Positions 25,782 through 29,744 of a DNA stretch of 29,744 nucleotides are shown here, piece after piece; position 1 is the stretch's first letter; every line of letters starts with the position of its first letter. The notes under the pieces are model-generated. The model saw nothing but the letters and a program-made list of their open reading frames with translations. It was not told the DNA's origin and searched no databases. The translations under genes were made by a program, and so were the position numbers. Source of the DNA: Coneutiohabitans thermophilus (lineage in GTDB: Bacteria; Zhuqueibacterota; Zhuqueibacteria; Zhuqueibacterales; Zhuqueibacteraceae); assembly GCA_034505235.1 (NCBI GenBank), contig JAPDQY010000066.1, positions 1 through 29,744 on the forward strand, read 5' to 3'.

Positions 25782-28250
25782 TCACAATAAATACGGTGAC
25801 AGCTCAGCGTCCTTCTCGTACGCAATTTCCTTGATCGCCTTGATCAAGTTGCCCTGGTGCTTCTTCAACTTGCCTTCCAACAAATTTTTCTCTTGCCGGT
25901 CAGTCGTGAAGAGATAATGATCATACGTACTCATGTCCGCGCGCAGCACCGTGATGCGGCCGTCGCGATCCAGCAGAAACTCGCCGCGTTGCAGGCTGGA
26001 GATCAACGCCAGCTCGCGTTCGCCGTAGCCGAACGCGCGCGACAGCGTTTCCAGTTGTTTCGGTTTATGCGCCAGAATAAAGTGATTCAGTGCATTGTCC
26101 TTGATCGGCGCGGAAAAACTCACGGAATCAATATCTTCGATCGACTGCGAAATCGCGAAAATCCCCGCGCCCATTTTGCGCGCGGTGCGGAACAATTCCA
26201 CCACCAGATGGCCGATGGTCGAATTGTCATCCAGCACTTTCCACAACTCGTCCGCGAAGATGACTTTATTGTGGCTGAGATTGCGTTCCATCAAATCCCA
26301 CAACAAACCGGTGATGATGATCGCAATGATGCCCTGCAAATCCGGATGAGTTTCGAGGCCCTTCAAATCGAAGCAGACCAGATCTTCGCGGATGTCGATC
26401 ATGTCAGCGGCGCAGAGGAACCGGCTGTACTCGCCGTGGGTGTAAATGTACATCTTGCGGCTGAGCAGCTTGACATCGACATAGCCGTCGGGATCGGTCT
26501 GCGTGCTGAAGAAATCGACGAAGGTCTCGAGATTGCGGGGGCCGCTGTACTCCGTCAGATACTTTTCAATCGCCTTGCTGATGAAGGCCTGTTCGACTTT
26601 CGAGATCGAGGTTTGCTCGCGTTCCAAAATCAATTTCTCGATGAACGCGCGCAGGAACAATTGCTTCTTGGTGTCAACCACGCCCTCGGATTTCACCAGC
26701 GCAAACGGATTCAGCGGAATGGGATGATCGATGTTCAGTTCGACATAGCGGCCGTTGAGCAGCTTGATCATCTTTTTGTAACTGCCGCCCATGTCGCCCA
26801 CGCCGCCGACATCCAGTCCGAAAACCTTCACGCCCTGCTCCAGAAGCTGCAGCAGAATGGACTGCATCAAGTAACTCTTGCCGGTGCCGGTGGGGCCGAC
26901 AATGATGCTGTTCCACGAGTTCAAGTTCGGGTCGAAATAGTCGAACAATATCGGCTCGTCGTTGCGGTTCTTCAGCAAAATGCCGCGATGATAGCCGCGG
27001 TTGAAATTGGTGAGGTTGATGAACTGCGCCGCGTTCGAGGTTTTCACCACCAGCCGGTGATAATTCTCCGCGCTGTTGCCCGGCAGCGTGCCGATGAAGA
27101 TGGGCAGGACGTCGATGGTTTCGAGCACGGCCTGCGCCTTGTCCATCGCCGCAAAGGCGAGCTGGGTTTGATTGATTTTCTGCTTCAGCCGCTCGAGATC
27201 GTCGTCGGGGATCAGCACGTTCAGGCTGATGCTGGCCAGGCGTTTGTGTTGCGTGTAGATTTCATCCATCAGCTCGTTCAACTCGCGGAAGCGGATTTCG
27301 CTTTTGCGGCCTTCGCGCTGGCGCGAAAAGGACATAATGAAGCGCGAGACATTCAGGCGGCGCTGCAGGCGGGCGGTTTCCTTTTCCATGTCGAGATTTT
27401 GCGTCGAGAACACCACCCGGTGTGGAAATGCCAGGTTGTGCAGCAGGGGGAAGAGATAGGGCAGGGGAATGCCGTTGAATGTGATGTGATCGCGCGTCAC
27501 CTCCGGCAGCAGGCTGAGTGACAGGCAGGCGAGGTACTGCGTGCCGATGCGCAGCAGTCCTTTCTCGACCATGTAATCCGTGACGAGCAATTCGTTGTTG
27601 GTGGCTTTGCCGCGCACCGTGCCGGTGAATTCCTCCGCCGTGAGATTGATCGCACGATAGAGCACGGTGGCGAGATCGGGGTTGTGCAGGCGCCGCAGCC
27701 GGATGCCCGTGCCCTCGAAGGCGGCCTGCAAGGTTTTCAGGATGTTGTTCTTCTCGGCCACCAGGCGTTCGTGCTCGCTGCGCAGCCGCGTCTTGATATT
27801 TGCGCTGGCGGCGAAGATGTTGTAGGGCGTGCGCAAATTGCGGCCCGCATCGAAATCGATGAACAAATGCTGGTGGCACATCAAATACTTGTAATAGCCG
27901 TAGTATTTGTAGCGCTGTCGTTTGAAAAAATCGAGTGTGGGGTCGTCGGTGAAGACGAAATCTGCCCGGTAGGGAAAGTAGTCGAAATTCGAGAGGAATT
28001 GCAGATTGACGTCCTCATCGACGGCATTCAGCACATTTTCGAGATTGGCGCAGAGTTTGGCGTAATCGTCGGCGGACAGGCTCATGTTGTCGAGTGCCAG
28101 AATCTCGAAACCGGCGACAAAATTGCCGTTTTTCTTGATGATGAAGTCGTCCAGGATTTCGAGATAGGGCAGATATTGCGCCAGCGCCGGCCGGTTTTGC
28201 CAGGCCTGCCGCTCTGTCAGTTTGGTGGCTGCCATGCAGTTTTGCTTCAA
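25782..28250 (-). CDS. virB4: VirB4/TraG-type T4SS ATPase
   Basis: An 822-residue VirB4-family ATPase that powers assembly and transport in type IV secretion systems at the inner membrane. The N-terminal half (about 1-420) is the CagE/TrbE/VirB4 domain, with ILDDFIIKKNGNFVAGFEIL near residue 31. The C-terminal RecA-like domain has Walker A GPTGTGKS (452-459) and Walker B VIFADE with Asp667-Glu668. Further motifs are ELFRTARKMGAGIFAISQSI, then NHFILAHKP and the YGERELALISSLQRGEFLLD region. It is of normal family length and intact. The annotated start is TTG at 28250, 12 bases after AAGGAG; the ATG at 28235 (MAATKLTERQ) is a reasonable alternative. The stop is immediately followed by the VirB5-like gene. 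A GAGTAA-rich inverted repeat separates it from the VirB3-like gene. Confidence 0.94.
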   Translation of the reverse strand: MKQNCMAATKLTERQAWQNRPALAQYLPYLEILDDFIIKKNGNFVAGFEILALDNMSLSADDYAKLCANLENVLNAVDEDVNLQFLSNFDYFPYRADFVFTDDPTLDFFKRQRYKYYGYYKYLMCHQHLFIDFDAGRNLRTPYNIFAASANIKTRLRSEHERLVAEKNNILKTLQAAFEGTGIRLRRLHNPDLATVLYRAINLTAEEFTGTVRGKATNNELLVTDYMVEKGLLRIGTQYLACLSLSLLPEVTRDHITFNGIPLPYLFPLLHNLAFPHRVVFSTQNLDMEKETARLQRRLNVSRFIMSFSRQREGRKSEIRFRELNELMDEIYTQHKRLASISLNVLIPDDDLERLKQKINQTQLAFAAMDKAQAVLETIDVLPIFIGTLPGNSAENYHRLVVKTSNAAQFINLTNFNRGYHRGILLKNRNDEPILFDYFDPNLNSWNSIIVGPTGTGKSYLMQSILLQLLEQGVKVFGLDVGGVGDMGGSYKKMIKLLNGRYVELNIDHPIPLNPFALVKSEGVVDTKKQLFLRAFIEKLILEREQTSISKVEQAFISKAIEKYLTEYSGPRNLETFVDFFSTQTDPDGYVDVKLLSRKMYIYTHGEYSRFLCAADMIDIREDLVCFDLKGLETHPDLQGIIAIIITGLLWDLMERNLSHNKVIFADELWKVLDDNSTIGHLVVELFRTARKMGAGIFAISQSIEDIDSVSFSAPIKDNALNHFILAHKPKQLETLSRAFGYGERELALISSLQRGEFLLDRDGRITVLRADMSTYDHYLFTTDRQEKNLLEGKLKKHQGNLIKAIKEIAYEKDAELSPYLL

Positions 28251-28275
28251 AAGATTCGGTTGCTCCTTTTTGATC

Positions 28276-28349
28276 TCCTTCTCTTACTCTTAATCCTACT
28301 CGGTCTGGTAAACCTGAGAGGCGAGTAAGAGTAGGAGTAAGAGTAAGGA
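28276..28349. repeat. GAGTAA-type imperfect inverted repeat
   Basis: The left arm (28276-28302, ending CTTAATCCTACTCG) and right arm (28322-28349, beginning CGAGTAAGAGTAGGAGTAAG) are near-complementary: about 24 of 28 positions with a one-base gap and a 19-base spacer. The arms are built of degenerate 6-base units. It fills the 113-base gap between the VirB3- and VirB4-like genes. Confidence 0.65.
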
Positions 28350-28363
28350 CAAGAGCATGAGTT

Positions 28364-28678
28364 CTAGTTGTTCCGTTCCGTCTGCTTGCGCAGATAGTCG
28401 TGCTCTTCCAGCCGGAAGCCGGAAAGCTGCCGGGGCCAGATGAAGTGAAAGCTGAGAAAAGACACCAGGCCGTGATCGAAGCCCGACAGCCGGTTGCTGA
28501 AACGCAGCAGGGCATAGACGAAGATGTCGATCACGAAAGCGAACAGCAGGTTGATTTCCAGCAGCGTGAAAAACGGTGCGAGCACGATGGGCACGGCCAG
28601 CAGGATGATGGCCTCGAGCGGACTGACGCCCGCGAGCTGGCTGTGCGACTGGATTTCACGATAGCATTTCTCGGTCAT
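28364..28678 (-). CDS. VirB3/TrbD-like small T4SS membrane protein
   Basis: A 104-residue protein of the usual VirB3 length. VirB3 is a small inner-membrane subunit that works with VirB4. I start it at the ATG at 28678 (MTEKCYREIQSHSQLAGVSP); the frame is open to 28933, but that extension runs through intergenic repeats. Two adjacent hydrophobic segments, LEAIILLAVPIVLAPFFTLL and INLLFAFVIDIFVYALLRF, form a hairpin. A charged C-terminus (GFRLEEHDYLRKQTERNN) would be cytoplasmic. There is no clear Shine-Dalgarno sequence. The assignment rests on size, topology and its place directly before virB4, as in most VirB operons; no diagnostic motif is visible. Confidence 0.7.
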   Translation of the reverse strand: MTEKCYREIQSHSQLAGVSPLEAIILLAVPIVLAPFFTLLEINLLFAFVIDIFVYALLRFSNRLSGFDHGLVSFLSFHFIWPRQLSGFRLEEHDYLRKQTERNN

Positions 28679-29026
28679 GAGCAAAGCTGAGAAGGATTTT
28701 TCCAGCGGAGTGAAAAATTCAACGGATAATGCTTTTTGTCGAGCTTTTCTCGTTGTGATTTTCAAACCATTTGGGTTTCGGTTTGTGTCATGACAAGCCG
28801 ATCTCGTCACGGCATGAAGTGAAACTGTTTTTAAGCCCGCTAGGGCTGGCATGTTTATAGATGTGGGAATCCAATTTCGTCGGAACCCCAGAGGGGTGGC
28901 ATGTTGTAAATTTGTTCGCTGCCAACATGTCACCCCTGACGGGGTTTCGGCTTGGGAATTGATCTGAATCTATAAGCATGTCACGCCTTCGGCGTTCTAC
29001 GGCTTGAGATTGTCGAGATCGTTGAT
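28679..29026. other. 348-base intergenic region with clustered repeats
   Basis: It lies between the VirB2- and VirB3-like genes. The part at 28834-28999 is a cluster of four related repeat units; the rest shows no gene. The minus-strand reading frames here (for example 28788-28979, with residues such as YKHASPSGLKN) are translations of the repeats, not proteins. Confidence 0.7.
28834..28999. repeat. Cluster of four dispersed-repeat units, two direct and two inverted
   Basis: Units share a small GC hairpin followed by TGRCATGTTTATAG. Unit A (28835-28860) is GCCCGCTAGGGC plus TGGCATGTTTATAG. Unit B (28884-28911) is AACCCCAGAGGGGTGGCATG plus TTGTAAAT. Unit C (28924-28947) and unit D (28969-28999) are the same on the other strand: AACATGTCACCCCTGACGGG, and TATAAGCATGTCACGCCTTC followed by GGCG. 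The arrangement A>B> <C<D is itself palindromic. I recognise the unit as a common intergenic repeat in KSB1/Chlorobi-type genomes. Confidence 0.7.
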
Positions 29027-29269
29027 TTAAAACGACACATTGGCGCCGGGAACGAAGGAGATCAGGGCGGAGACGATGGCTTTGGAGCCGAAAATAACGA
29101 TGGCTGCCAGCGCCACGCCGATGAGTTGTTTCTTGGCTTTCTCATGCCGGCCGCCGTCTGCGCTCGCCATGTTGAGGCCGGCGATGATCAACGCGATGAC
29201 CATAACCGGTGAGGCCAGGATCAGCAGCGCATTGGTCAATTGATTGAGGGCTTGAATGACGGTTTGCAT
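29027..29269 (-). CDS. VirB2/TrbC-like pilin subunit
   Basis: An 80-residue protein with two hydrophobic helices: LTNALLILASPVMVIALIIA and KQLIGVALAAIVIFGSKAIV. They are joined by a polar loop (SADGGRHEKAKK), the standard fold of VirB2/TrbC pilins, which build the T4SS pilus. The start at 29269 is firm: AAGGAGG lies five bases upstream. There is no obvious cleavable signal peptide, so the N-terminal helix may be kept, or processing differs from classical VirB2. It is the first recognisable T4SS gene of the locus in the direction of transcription. A T9SS-sorted BNR protein ends 45 bases upstream, so the transcript probably begins outside the window. Confidence 0.8.
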   Translation of the reverse strand: MQTVIQALNQLTNALLILASPVMVIALIIAGLNMASADGGRHEKAKKQLIGVALAAIVIFGSKAIVSALISFVPGANVSF

Positions 29270-29314
29270 GGGTTCCTCCTTGAAAGTTGCCGAGGTGGTT
29301 GTGAAGTGTTGATA

Positions 29315-29743
29315 CTATCTGAGCACCAATATTTTCCGTTGTTGCACGAACGGTTGACTCATACCTACTGGCGTGAGTTCCATCCGGCAGAAATAAATTC
29401 CGGCGGCGACCGGCTGTTGATTTAAATCCCGGCCGTTCCAGCTTGCTTGAAACACACCTGCCGATTTCGTTTCTGCAACGAGCACCGCTACCGCACGGCC
29501 CAACACATCATAAACCGCCATGCTCACGTAAGCGGGGCGCGACAATGTATAGGTTAATGTCGTTGCTTGGCCGCTGGCTTCTTCTACTCGAAAGGGATTG
29601 GGGTAATTTTGCCGTAAGTTGAATTCCAATGGCAAACTCTCTTGCTGTTCTTCGACACCGACTAATTGCCCCGTGACCTGCTGCCAGGTTTGGCCGCCGT
29701 TTGAAGTTTTCAGGATTACTCCATGCTCACCGACTGCCCACCC
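29315..29743 (-). CDS. C-terminal end of a BNR-repeat protein with T9SS sorting domain (5' outside window)
   Basis: The last ~142 residues of a larger secreted protein whose 5' part lies beyond the window. The reading frame is open to the window edge. It opens with GWAVGEHGVILKTSNGGQTW followed by QQV, a BNR/Ycf48-like beta-propeller blade. A short linker leads to LEFNLRQNYPNPFRVEE and a FlgD-like beta-sandwich (VAVYD-type strand AVYDVLGRAVAVL, then SWNGRDLNQQPVAAGIYFCR) ending in RKILVLR. This is a type A T9SS C-terminal sorting domain, so the product is probably delivered to the surface. It lies in the same orientation as, and 45 bases ahead of, the VirB2-like gene, so it may be in the T4SS transcript. 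Confidence 0.85.
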   Translation of the reverse strand, partial: GWAVGEHGVILKTSNGGQTWQQVTGQLVGVEEQQESLPLEFNLRQNYPNPFRVEEASGQATTLTYTLSRPAYVSMAVYDVLGRAVAVLVAETKSAGVFQASWNGRDLNQQPVAAGIYFCRMELTPVGMSQPFVQQRKILVLR

Positions 29744-29744
29744 A

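Noticed and set aside
25857..27521. Long plus-strand open frame opposite virB4, and similar long frames at 6077-8401 (-), 10457-11599 (+), 890-2398 (-) and 13880-15601 (+)
   Set aside because: High-GC antisense shadows of well-supported genes. They are His/Gln/Arg/Ala-rich with no domain or signal features.
28679..28933. N-terminal extension of the VirB3-like protein
   Set aside because: It runs into the dispersed repeats at 28834 and beyond and would make the protein far longer than the family.
28834..28999. Possible CRISPR array
   Set aside because: The four units differ in length and orientation, contain hairpins and lack regular spacers. No cas genes are near.

Overview
The window looks like the end of a metagenome-assembled contig from a Gram-negative bacterium of the FCB superphylum, most likely a candidate division KSB1 / Calditrichota-type lineage. 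The basis is two proteins ending in a type IX secretion (T9SS) sorting domain with the NYPNPF motif, a lytic transglycosylase and lipoproteins typical of diderms, high GC, and short dispersed palindromic repeats. The species assignment is inference. The first ~525 bases do not belong: they carry a Pseudomonas-type intergenic repeat and the 3' part of a Pseudomonas-like CheW/ChpC gene, fused in the middle of a gene. I read this as an assembly chimera.

Left part (530-9079, + strand): a 5'-truncated GH38 alpha-mannosidase, an iron-containing alcohol dehydrogenase, a secreted helical-repeat protein, and a 1003-residue secreted multidomain protein (two Ig-like domains, seven carboxypeptidase-regulatory-like repeats, T9SS sorting domain). 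A strong hairpin terminator separates it from the convergent block.

Middle (9320-18221): on the minus strand, a probable M48-fold pseudopeptidase with coiled coils, a GH3/NagZ-type hexosaminidase and an MltD-like LysM transglycosylase, the last two suggesting cell-wall turnover. A very good sigma70-type promoter precedes the first of these. Divergent from it is a secreted S9 (DPP IV/prolyl oligopeptidase) peptidase. About 770 bases without a convincing gene follow (18222-18990).

Right part (18991-29743, all minus strand): a type IV secretion locus in the order VirB2, VirB3, VirB4, VirB5/TrbJ, VirB6/TraJ, VirB8/TraK, VirB9/TraN, VirB10/TraM, a three-PKD-domain lipoprotein, and a small predicted outer-membrane protein possibly equivalent to TraO. 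The VirB9 and VirB10 C-terminal domains resemble the Bacteroidetes conjugation (MPF_B) families, but the order is N-M rather than M-N, and a PKD lipoprotein sits where VirB7/TraO components would be expected. No VirB11, VirD4/coupling protein, relaxase or integrase lies in the window. A BNR-type, T9SS-sorted protein ends 45 bases upstream of VirB2 in the same direction. Palindromic dispersed repeats have landed inside the locus, one of them inside the signal-peptide region of the VirB5-like gene. This variant T4SS is the most interesting content of the window. One 10-N scaffold gap interrupts the VirB10 gene.
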